Assembly: GCF_009738225.1 (NCBI RefSeq)
Contig: NZ_CP018188.1
Span: forward strand, 1-64,000
Reading direction: 5' to 3'
Length of the DNA stretch: 64,000 nucleotides
DNA from: Streptococcus salivarius
GTDB lineage: Bacteria > Bacillota > Bacilli > Lactobacillales > Streptococcaceae
Positions 51,290-59,752 of this stretch are shown here, one piece after another. The position numbers and the translations under genes were made by a program. Each line of letters starts with the position of its first letter. Positions within the stretch are counted from its first letter, which is position 1. Under the pieces are notes generated by a model. It made no database searches, was not told the DNA's origin, and saw nothing but the letters and a program-made list of their open reading frames with translations.

Positions 51290-52470
51290 GTAATCGTCAA
51301 GTTTGTTATGCGTAATGAGGTAAAGCATTGTCTGAATGAGACGATGTATAGAGGCAATCGTATGTGGCTTAGTTGAAGCTATTATCGATTGTCTTTTTCG
51401 TTTCTCATAAAAGTTAGCGATATGGCAGGGATTAGTATGACTAGCTGAAGCGATGTTATGAATGCACTTGTACAGAATTTTTCTTGCATAAGGATTCCCA
51501 CGCTTAGTGATGTGTTCCTTGGCGAGAAAGTTCCCGATTCATAGTGTCTCAGGTCAATACCAATAAAAGCGTTGATTTGATTGGTAGACTGAAAGCGACG
51601 AATATCTTCCAATTCGCCAATGATAGATGTCGCTGTGGTTTCTGCGATGCCAGGAATTGACCATAAGATGTCATACTCTTGTAAAGGCTGAACTAGAGCT
51701 ACCATGTTGTTTAAGACAACTTGTCTGCGTTCAGAAAGACGAAGCAATTCTTGAGCATAGTAACGGACCTCTTCCATCATGGGAGAGGTTTTCTTGACCG
51801 CACAATAAGACCTATTAGCTAGTTCGACGAGTTTATCAGTTAGGTAAGCAATACGCTTTTCAGAGATACGTTTGGAGGTAGATTGGCGGATAATTTCACA
51901 CAAGTCACTTTGAGAAAGGCTTTATACAAACTCTTTGCATGGAAAAGCCATCAGTAAGTTCCAATATTGCTCTCCAGTTGGTGTGGATAAGAAATTTTCC
52001 AATTGAGGAAAAGTGACTTGTAGAACCTTGTGCAGACGGTTTTTAGCTCGAACAAGATCTTCATTCATATTTTGATAGAAACGGCTTAAATCACGTAGAT
52101 GTTGATAAACTTCTTGCTGCACGTAAGTTGGTTTACGATTGTGCACAAGCTAAGAATTAGCCAACTTTTCAGCGTCAATTTTATCTGTTTTACGAACTCA
52201 CAAACTGTTCAATTGCTTCTTAGCTTCCAGTGGATTTAGCTGTGTGTAAGCGTAACTATATTCCTCAAGGAAGGCTTGAAGACGTCGAGAATAGACGCCT
52301 GTAGCCTCAAATATAATCTCAGGGCTATGAACAGTTTTCAAGTCGCCCAACAGGCGATTGAATCCAATGGCATCATTGAGTATGGTGTAGCCATGAACCT
52401 TTTCACCGTTGACTAAAATTGCCACCTCAGAACTTGTTTTACTTACATCAATTCCAAATACTGCACGCAT
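51290..52470 (-). pseudogene. IS110-family transposase, broken
   Basis: Starts at ATG 52468-52470 (AVFGIDVSKTSSEVAILVNG, with the catalytic Asp intact). It is broken by stops or frame changes after KKQLNSL (~52198), at ~52147 before RKPTYVQQEVYQHLRDLS, at ~51910 and at ~51540 (SPRNTSLSVG instead of AKEHITKRG). Pieces otherwise align with copy 1. Confidence 0.85.
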
Positions 52471-52712
52471 GACATTACCTCTTTTGTCTTGAATGATTCC
52501 TTATTTTAGTGATGTCCTTTTCAATACTCGACGTCTAGCATCCAACATACTTTGATAATATTCCATCTAAAACAGGTATCTTGCCAGTTTGTCAAGCGAC
52601 ATCTAACGCCATTGAACCCTACGACTTTACAAGACACCACTACTTTAACATAAAGAAAAAGTAGTGAGTACTCTCTCCCGTCGGAGATTTCTTCACTACT
52701 AATCTTAGTATG
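52471..52712 (-). ncRNA. Candidate bridge RNA region of IS110 copy 3
   Basis: Non-coding left end, nearly full length like copy 1, with the AGTAGTGA...TCACTACT stem and inner TCTCC-gacg-GGAGA hairpin. A 70-base segment absent from copy 2 is present. Confidence 0.4.
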
Positions 52713-52776
52713 TTCTATTTCACATAATCCCTAACAAATACAAAGATAAAGCTTAATTAAGTTGTTTGCCTACAAC

Positions 52777-53382
52777 TCAGAAGTCCATAAAATACCCTAA
52801 TTGCTCAGCTTTGTAGATAGCCTCTTGCTTATTATTTACTAGAAGTTTTGAATAGATATGATTCAAATGATTAAATACTGTTCTCCTACTAATTTGTAAC
52901 GTTTCCTCTATATCTTTAACAGAGAGACCTTTCTTACTCAAATTTAAGATTACTATTTCTCGGTCAGTTAAAGCTTCAACATAATCCTGAGATTCAATTT
53001 GTTCAAAATACTTTTTCCCAGAATCCACTTTTTTTAAGATAGAGATGAGTTGTTTAGGGTCTATATTTTTATCTACAAAACCGTATGCCCCTATTGTTTT
53101 TGCTCTCTCTTCATAGATTGACTTAACATATCCTGTCAGCATAACAACTTTCAAGTTAGGAGTAGACTGTATGAGTTCCTCCGCTATCTCCAATCCATTC
53201 TCTTTAGAAATATTTGTTAAATTAATATCAAGTAAAATAATATCGTATTTAGATAAATCAATCGTCACATCGTTAAAATTAGAAGTAATTGTATCTATAA
53301 CATCTACCTCATCATACTGTTGGCATAACAGTTGGATACTCTTTGCAAATAGTTTATGGTCATCAATTAATAAAATCTTCAT
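52777..53382 (-). CDS. salR: Response regulator of the salivaricin A locus
   Basis: 201 residues, LuxR/NarL type. The receiver domain has acidic pocket LLIDDHKLF and phospho-acceptor Asp in YDIILLDINLTN. It also has LKVVMLTG and the Lys in YGFVDKNI. The C-terminal DNA-binding domain reads ALTDREIVILNLSKKGLSVK and TLQISRRTVFNHL. It overlaps salK by 20 bases. In known sal loci the peptide itself acts as autoinducer through SalK/SalR to activate the salA promoter. Last gene of the operon. Confidence 0.88.
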   Translation of the reverse strand: MKILLIDDHKLFAKSIQLLCQQYDEVDVIDTITSNFNDVTIDLSKYDIILLDINLTNISKENGLEIAEELIQSTPNLKVVMLTGYVKSIYEERAKTIGAYGFVDKNIDPKQLISILKKVDSGKKYFEQIESQDYVEALTDREIVILNLSKKGLSVKDIEETLQISRRTVFNHLNHIYSKLLVNNKQEAIYKAEQLGYFMDF

Positions 53383-54925
53383 AGCATAATTTCCAATCTA
53401 TGGGAAGTAATATTCTGATATTGTATTGTTTATTATCTATTTGTAGCTCCATATCTCCATCAAAAGCTACTAGTGTTTCTTGAAATGATTTCAAACCTCT
53501 GCCATAATTTATAGATTGAACTTTTTCCACCACCTGATTGCTCTCCTCTATGATAATAATATCAGATTGAACCTTTAAAGATAAATGAATATCTTTACTG
53601 ACTCCATATTTTATAGCATTATTAATTAATTCTTTTATAAACCTGTAAACAATATCTCCATATGGAGGTGGGATTATTGTACTACTCGAACAGTTGAAAT
53701 ACAACAACTTATTACTTTTCCTCCTTTTAACAATATCATCAAAAAGAGACTGTATGTTTTCTTTCATTGTTCGATTAGAAGGAACTATTGGGTGATAAGT
53801 ATCAATTTCATCCCTGATACCAGAAACTAGATCATTCAACCCATTAACAATAAAACCATGTGTTATATCACTATTTTCTAAAGAGAGTAAGTTTTTTATC
53901 GCTATGACATTTTGCAAGACATCATCATGCAAATAATTTGAGAACTCCACTCTCATGTTTTCCTCCGATTTCATAAAATAGTTCAGTCTTCTATTTTCAT
54001 AGTCAAAATTTTGCTTAAAGTTTTCTAAATAACAAAAGATACAAGAAATTACCACTAGACAAAAAAACGTGCTTGCATCAACAACTATAAAAAATAGTAA
54101 AAAATCTTTAACTAGTACCTTTATAAGTATTACCCAACAAATGATAAGAAGTAGAAATAAAAGTTCTATACGAGTTTTGTAATCACCTAACCATCTTCGA
54201 GTAACTAGACTAAATTTATCATGTATGACCTTAAAATAGTATATTGTACTCATTATAAGGGGAAACAGATACCACCCCAAATTATTAAAGGCTTGATTAA
54301 CATCTAGCATCTCTCCATAAAATTCACTACCAAGTATTGCTAGCAAAAGCAAAGAAAATAATATCAATGAACGTCTTACAACTGATATTTGTTGCCTAAA
54401 ATACCTATAATATAGCACTATAACCAATAATGGATAAAGGTGTAAAATAGTAAAAACAACTAAGAATAAGAAATTAAATAAAGTTCTATTAACTAAAAGG
54501 CTAATTATAGAAACAAAAATGAACATTAATAAGCCCTTGTCTAGCTTATCTTTAAACTGTTTCTGCCCATATAATATTAAATCAGTAATCTCAACGGTAT
54601 AACAATAGAGCAATATAATTTGCAGACCACTACTAAAAAAGAGAGGAGTTTCCCTTGATAGCACAGATACCAAGTATTGCCAAATTGTTAAGAAAACGAT
54701 AGAAATAATTTTTTTAAAAATCCCATCTTGTTTTTGGCGTAATATTGCTGCCAGCCAAATAAAACCTGTATCAATAAGAGTCATTACAAGAGCTACTTTT
54801 TCAGAGAAAAGAAGAGACAAGTTTTCTCGATTATAGACCAAAATCAAAAAGGCTATTAATTGTTGTAACAAGATTATTGTGATCCCCAAAAATTTACTCT
54901 TTGCTTTTTTTTCTATTCTCATCAT
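53363..54925 (-). CDS. salK: Sensor histidine kinase of the salivaricin A locus
   Basis: 520 residues. About eight hydrophobic segments fill the first ~290 residues, as in peptide-sensing kinases. The kinase core is of HisKA_3 type: FSNYLHDDVLQNVIAIKN with the phospho-His, N box FIKELINNAIKYGVS, and G box NYGRGLKSFQETL. It is likely to detect extracellular salivaricin A and phosphorylate SalR. It starts at ATG 54923-54925, 39 bases after salY, and overlaps salR. Confidence 0.88.
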   Translation of the reverse strand: MMRIEKKAKSKFLGITIILLQQLIAFLILVYNRENLSLLFSEKVALVMTLIDTGFIWLAAILRQKQDGIFKKIISIVFLTIWQYLVSVLSRETPLFFSSGLQIILLYCYTVEITDLILYGQKQFKDKLDKGLLMFIFVSIISLLVNRTLFNFLFLVVFTILHLYPLLVIVLYYRYFRQQISVVRRSLILFSLLLLAILGSEFYGEMLDVNQAFNNLGWYLFPLIMSTIYYFKVIHDKFSLVTRRWLGDYKTRIELLFLLLIICWVILIKVLVKDFLLFFIVVDASTFFCLVVISCIFCYLENFKQNFDYENRRLNYFMKSEENMRVEFSNYLHDDVLQNVIAIKNLLSLENSDITHGFIVNGLNDLVSGIRDEIDTYHPIVPSNRTMKENIQSLFDDIVKRRKSNKLLYFNCSSSTIIPPPYGDIVYRFIKELINNAIKYGVSKDIHLSLKVQSDIIIIEESNQVVEKVQSINYGRGLKSFQETLVAFDGDMELQIDNKQYNIRILLPIDWKLCYEDFIN

Positions 54926-54964
54926 ATTATTTACTAAATCGTTAAAGTTAAAAAGTTTTTAGAA

Positions 54965-56872
54965 TTAATTGTTTATTATTGATTTCACTGACCGCAATGT
55001 CAATAAATAAAATGTGCCATATATTATCAAAAAGAAAAACAGAAAAAGCAACAAAGATAGCATTATAACATTGCCTGCAACCAATGTATCCATAAATAAA
55101 TATTTATAGAAAATAAGCAACATACTACCATTTATTATCCCAATTAATACAGGAATAAGGAAAAGTATACCTATTTCATATCCGACAATCCGATTAATCA
55201 TTTTCTTACTATAACCTAACTTACTCAGATAGCTATATTCTTCTTTATTTTCCATGATTTCTATGAGGCTTGTAAAGTATAGAATACTACCTGTACAAAT
55301 AATAAAGAGTATGGATAGGAAGGTTATAAAGATATAAGTCGCAATATTAGCAGTCTTTACTGTGTGTTCCCTACTATAACTACTGATAACATCAGGAACC
55401 GTACTAAACTGATTGTAAAATGTTTCGCTTGACCTAATTGAATCTCCATTAAAAGTCCTAATTGTCATTTTTTTCTCTGGAAAACGAGAACTAAGCTCAG
55501 CATATAATTTATCAGAAACCACCAGAGTCGTGACACTTGTAGAAAAACTAAAAACATTATTCGTTGATACTTGTTTTACAGTAACATCGTATGCATTTTC
55601 CAAATTAAAGGTTTTCCCTAGGCTAATTTCTGTTGGAAAATAATTTATTAACAATGGTAGTGACTCACTACCTTCAATAGAATTTTTTCTTCCTTGAGCT
55701 TTCATTAACTCTTTATAATCACTGTAATTAATTATATCAAAATAAGGAATTGTTTGCCCAGATTCTGTGATAGTCACTTCTGGGTTAGTGTTCAATCTCA
55801 ATAGGTTAATATCAACTAAACTCACTTGCCCATTCTCTAAAATATTTGTAACATTGACTTGACCATTTTCTGATTCAACATTATATTCTATCGCAGATGG
55901 AGTCAATCTTTCTATTCCATTAAGAGAATAAGCATAAAGCATTACCATAATTCCAGTAACTGAAACGGTTAGTGTTAAAAGCCCCCCCAAGACTGTTAAT
56001 AATTTATTTTTTGTCGCAATACGATAGTTAAATTTAGGATAGATAATATTAGAGAGAGGACGATATAACCTTTTTTTCTTTTCTTTTAAGAAAGAAATTA
56101 CAAAAGTCAATCCATATCTGATTGTAAAAATTGAGCCTAAAATAACTAAGATAATTATCAAAAGAGAAATTGGTACCATCCCTACGCTTAATAGCATCTT
56201 TCGTGTGGATGAAAACACTGTCGTCAAACATAAAACATATGACAATAATAATGCGGTAATAGCAATAATAGCTCTGACTTTTCTTATCCTGATTTTTTTC
56301 TCAGCCTTTTTTGAGAAATTAACAAATTCAATCAATGACTGTTTAGCAATAATAACTCCATTTGTGATGAAATTAATCAGAAAAACTACGACTAATATTC
56401 CTAAAGACTCTATAATCTCTTTAACTGTAATAAACCACTGAACTTCCATTGTAAAATCCAATAGATGAGTAATTACCAGTACAGCTAAAAAATATAAAGT
56501 AGGTCCTAGCAATAAACTTACCAAGTAACTCAGAACTAGAATAACAAGATTTTCTAAAGTTAGTAATTTTGTTAATTCTCTTTTTGAAAACCCTAGTATT
56601 GCTAAGACTCCAAGGTCTTGACTGCGTTTTTTTACAAAGAAATTATTGAAGTAGATTAAGAATACCACCAAAAATACAATCAAAAATAACAATGAACCAT
56701 TAGCGATAACTAGAGCTTGACCACTATCCTCAATTTTTTCTGCGATGATTTTATCTGAAATAAAATTTAAAAAAGCTATAAAAATACTTAATAAACCGAT
56801 CGTAGCTAGAAAATAGATACGATATAACGGAAAATTCTTTTTAATGTTAGATTTTGTAATTGACCAAATCAT
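54965..56872 (-). CDS. salY: Immunity ABC transporter permease
   Basis: 635 residues of the BceB/FtsX type: ten hydrophobic segments, with the first at ~20-40, a large extracellular domain at ~310-490 and a C-terminal group of three. FtsX-like regions include SQDLGVLAILGFSKRELTKL and EEYSYLSKLGYSKKMINRIV. With SalX it forms the transporter that protects the producer from its own lantibiotic. It starts one base after the salX stop. Confidence 0.85.
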   Translation of the reverse strand: MIWSITKSNIKKNFPLYRIYFLATIGLLSIFIAFLNFISDKIIAEKIEDSGQALVIANGSLLFLIVFLVVFLIYFNNFFVKKRSQDLGVLAILGFSKRELTKLLTLENLVILVLSYLVSLLLGPTLYFLAVLVITHLLDFTMEVQWFITVKEIIESLGILVVVFLINFITNGVIIAKQSLIEFVNFSKKAEKKIRIRKVRAIIAITALLLSYVLCLTTVFSSTRKMLLSVGMVPISLLIIILVILGSIFTIRYGLTFVISFLKEKKKRLYRPLSNIIYPKFNYRIATKNKLLTVLGGLLTLTVSVTGIMVMLYAYSLNGIERLTPSAIEYNVESENGQVNVTNILENGQVSLVDINLLRLNTNPEVTITESGQTIPYFDIINYSDYKELMKAQGRKNSIEGSESLPLLINYFPTEISLGKTFNLENAYDVTVKQVSTNNVFSFSTSVTTLVVSDKLYAELSSRFPEKKMTIRTFNGDSIRSSETFYNQFSTVPDVISSYSREHTVKTANIATYIFITFLSILFIICTGSILYFTSLIEIMENKEEYSYLSKLGYSKKMINRIVGYEIGILFLIPVLIGIINGSMLLIFYKYLFMDTLVAGNVIMLSLLLFLFFFLIIYGTFYLLTLRSVKSIINN

Positions 56873-56873
56873 A

Positions 56874-57611
56874 TTACTCTCCTCTATCGGATAAAGCTTG
56901 ACTAATTACATCGTAAAACGACTCTCCACAATCTTTTTTATCAATCTCCATGTGAAGTTTCCCATCTTTGAGGAGTATAACTCTGTCGGCATAAGAAGCT
57001 GATAAAACATCATGAGTAACCATTAGAATAGTTACCTTTTCCGTTTTATTGATTTCACTCAAAATCATCATTGTTTCCTCAGAAGATTTCAAGTCAAGTG
57101 CTCCTGTTGGTTCGTCAGCAAAAATAATTTCTGGGTCTTTAATGATTGCTCTGATAATACTGACCCTCTGTCTTTGACCTCCAGAAAGTTGATAAGGGTA
57201 TTTTTTCAACTGCTCATATAAATTAAATCTTTTTGCATAGCTATTTATCAAATCATCAATCTTTGAAGAATCAACATTTTTTAGAGACAAAGCAACAGAA
57301 ATATTCTCCCTAATGGTTAGACTGTCTAACAGCATATAATCTTGAAAAACAAAACCAATATCATTTTTTCTAAAATTAGTTGCCTCCTTATCAGAGAATG
57401 TGCTAATCTCTTTATCCGCACAATAAATATTCCCACTATCAATTTTATCAATAATTGAAGTAACATTTAAAAGCGTCGTTTTCCCACTACCGCTACGCCC
57501 CATGACAGCTACAAATTCTCCTTTTTCCACAATCAAATTGATATGGTCTAGAGCATAATTCAGTTGATTGGGATATTTTTTGCAAACATCTTTTAATACT
57601 AATTGTTTCAT
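56874..57611 (-). CDS. salX: Immunity ABC transporter ATPase
   Basis: 245 residues, MacB/LolD-like. Walker A is VMGRSGSGKTTLLNV, the Q-loop is in VFQDYMLLD, the signature is LSGGQRQRVSIIRAI, Walker B is IIFADEPTGALD, and the switch His is in LMVTHD. It overlaps salT by four bases (ATGA) and is directly followed by salY. It powers the SalXY immunity transporter. Confidence 0.9.
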   Translation of the reverse strand: MKQLVLKDVCKKYPNQLNYALDHINLIVEKGEFVAVMGRSGSGKTTLLNVTSIIDKIDSGNIYCADKEISTFSDKEATNFRKNDIGFVFQDYMLLDSLTIRENISVALSLKNVDSSKIDDLINSYAKRFNLYEQLKKYPYQLSGGQRQRVSIIRAIIKDPEIIFADEPTGALDLKSSEETMMILSEINKTEKVTILMVTHDVLSASYADRVILLKDGKLHMEIDKKDCGESFYDVISQALSDRGE

Positions 57612-59752
57612 TTTACCTCTTCCTCCTGATATTTATTCATATACGAGTCATATAAGTCACAATAATACTTATTATTTTTGTACAAATAATAATGGTTTCC
57701 ATAGTCAATAATTTTGCCATTATCCATTATTAAAATCTTATCAGCTTTTTCAACTGTATTAAGTCTGTGAGTAACCAAAACCCTCGTACAATGTAAAGCC
57801 TCAACATTTTTTTGGATTATTCTTTCAGTTTTTACATCTAAAGCTGATGTAGGTTCGTCAAGAACTAAGATTCTAGGGGTGGTTACAAGTTCTCTTGCTA
57901 AAGAAATCCGTTGTTTTTGCCCCCCAGATATTGACGGATTATCTCGAAAAAGTAGAGTATGAAACTTCATTGGCATACTCCTGATATCATCATATATTGA
58001 TACTCTTTTACAAGTTTCAATAACCTGTTCTCCTGAAACAGATTCTCTCCCTAGCGAAATATTATACATCACATCCCCATCAAACATGGGAGAATCTTGA
58101 GATACAAAAGCCGATATATTCCTAAAATCTTTTTTATCAATTTTAGAGTAGGATATATTGTTGTATGTGATGTCTCCACTACTAGGGCTTACATAGCCTA
58201 ACAACATCTTAGCTAGAGTTGTCTTTCCACTTCCACTTTTCCCTATAATTGCAACAAATTCTCCTGAATGGACTTTTAGGTTTATTCCATTTAACACCTT
58301 TACCCCATTTAACTCATATTGATAGTTTATATTTTTTAAATTTATCTCTATATCTGTATCCTCTGATAACTTATAAGTACCATTCGTCTCATTATCAAGA
58401 GTTGATATCTCTAATACCCTTTCGTAATACTTAACACCATATAGAATCTCATCAATCGAATTCAAAATATTATTAATGGGATTAATAAAATTTAAAACCA
58501 TCATATAAAGAAGAATAAGCTCACCACTGCCACTATTTGGTGAATAATATAGAAACAACAGAATTAACAAAATAGGTATGGAAAAAGTTATCACATAATT
58601 TACTGCTCCTAAAAGATTGAAATATCTATTTCTATCATATGTTGAATTGATATAGTCCTTAAAACTTTTATCCCATTTTGACAAAAGTTCTTTTTCAGAA
58701 TTTTTAGCTTTAAAAAGAAATAGCCCGTCCATCAGTGAAAAGAATGTTTGTAAAGAGTTCTTTTGTCTTAAAACTTCTTTACCTAACTTTTCTTGTTTAA
58801 TGCTTAGTGACAGGAAAAAAATCATCATTTCTACAATAAAAACTATACCTAATATAATTCCCAAAGGTGTGGAAACATATGTGATATAACTAATACTCGC
58901 AAACATTAAGATAATATCCAACCAGATAGAAATAATTCTTTCTGATAGTAACTCCCTCACAATCATCAAACCATTATATCTATGAATGATGTCTGTTTTA
59001 TCTATTTTTCCAATATATTCTATGGGAAGTTTCAATAACTTAGTCACAAACTTTTCTGAAATAGTGCTGTGAAATTTATTTTGCAATTTCACTAAAGAGA
59101 TATTCTTTAGAAAATAAAATCCTCCCTGAAAAAAAATTATTATAGAAAGTAGGACGGCACTTTCTAAATAGCCAAACTTTTTAAGGAAAACCCAATTTCC
59201 ATCAATAATTCCCCTTATAAAAAATGGAATTGACACTGTGATAATCTGAAAAATCAGAGTATATAGAATGGTTAAAAAAATATCCTTCCTATTTACAAAT
59301 ATCATTTCCTTTACGTTTCTGCCAACCAACCCTCGTTTGACTATTTTTTTTGAAGAATTAGTCACCTTATCATAAAAAAATTCGGTATAAAATTTAGGAG
59401 ACAATTCAAAAAATTCATTCTTTGCTAAGACATATTTCCCAACAGCAGGGTCAACAATAGTAAAGACATCATTACGGATATCCTCTAAAATTACAAAATG
59501 TGAATCTGAAACAAATACCATGACAGGTAAGTTTTCGGGATATTTGGAAAAACGATAAGTCTTACATGTAACTCCGTAGATAGATGCAATATCTGATATA
59601 TTCTTTATACTCAGTCCATTTCTCCCTAAATTGACTTGTTGTTTCAATTTAAAATATGTTTCTGAAATATCAAAATAATCCAACATCATATATAAACAAC
59701 ATAATCCACATTCAGTTGGAGTTGTTTGTTCAATCGGTGTAATTTTTCTCAC
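57608..59752 (-). CDS. salT: Peptidase-containing lantibiotic exporter
   Basis: About 714 residues. The N-terminal C39 peptidase has catalytic Cys in TPTECGLCCLYMMLDYFD, His in SDSHFVILEDI and Asp in FTIVDPAVGKY. It cleaves the leader after the double Gly (AGG). Six transmembrane segments and an ATPase follow: IGKSGSGKTTLAKMLLG, SISGGQKQRISLAREL, ILVLDEPTSALD. The GTG at 59750-59752 is chosen because AAAGGGAG lies 8 bases upstream and the product starts 14 residues before the Cys. An ATG at 59776 would add eight residues. The start lies within the salB 3' end. Confidence 0.88.
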   Translation of the reverse strand: MRKITPIEQTTPTECGLCCLYMMLDYFDISETYFKLKQQVNLGRNGLSIKNISDIASIYGVTCKTYRFSKYPENLPVMVFVSDSHFVILEDIRNDVFTIVDPAVGKYVLAKNEFFELSPKFYTEFFYDKVTNSSKKIVKRGLVGRNVKEMIFVNRKDIFLTILYTLIFQIITVSIPFFIRGIIDGNWVFLKKFGYLESAVLLSIIIFFQGGFYFLKNISLVKLQNKFHSTISEKFVTKLLKLPIEYIGKIDKTDIIHRYNGLMIVRELLSERIISIWLDIILMFASISYITYVSTPLGIILGIVFIVEMMIFFLSLSIKQEKLGKEVLRQKNSLQTFFSLMDGLFLFKAKNSEKELLSKWDKSFKDYINSTYDRNRYFNLLGAVNYVITFSIPILLILLFLYYSPNSGSGELILLYMMVLNFINPINNILNSIDEILYGVKYYERVLEISTLDNETNGTYKLSEDTDIEINLKNINYQYELNGVKVLNGINLKVHSGEFVAIIGKSGSGKTTLAKMLLGYVSPSSGDITYNNISYSKIDKKDFRNISAFVSQDSPMFDGDVMYNISLGRESVSGEQVIETCKRVSIYDDIRSMPMKFHTLLFRDNPSISGGQKQRISLARELVTTPRILVLDEPTSALDVKTERIIQKNVEALHCTRVLVTHRLNTVEKADKILIMDNGKIIDYGNHYYLYKNNKYYCDLYDSYMNKYQEEEVK

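Larger units (their letters stand above)
51186..52712 (-). mobile_element. IS110-family element, copy 3 (group A), inactive
   Basis: Left boundary AATCTTAGTATGTT at 52701-52714 and right-end hairpin region 51200-51260 match copy 2 closely. The transposase is interrupted. It abuts the 3' end of the salivaricin operon (salR stop is 65 bases away). Confidence 0.8.
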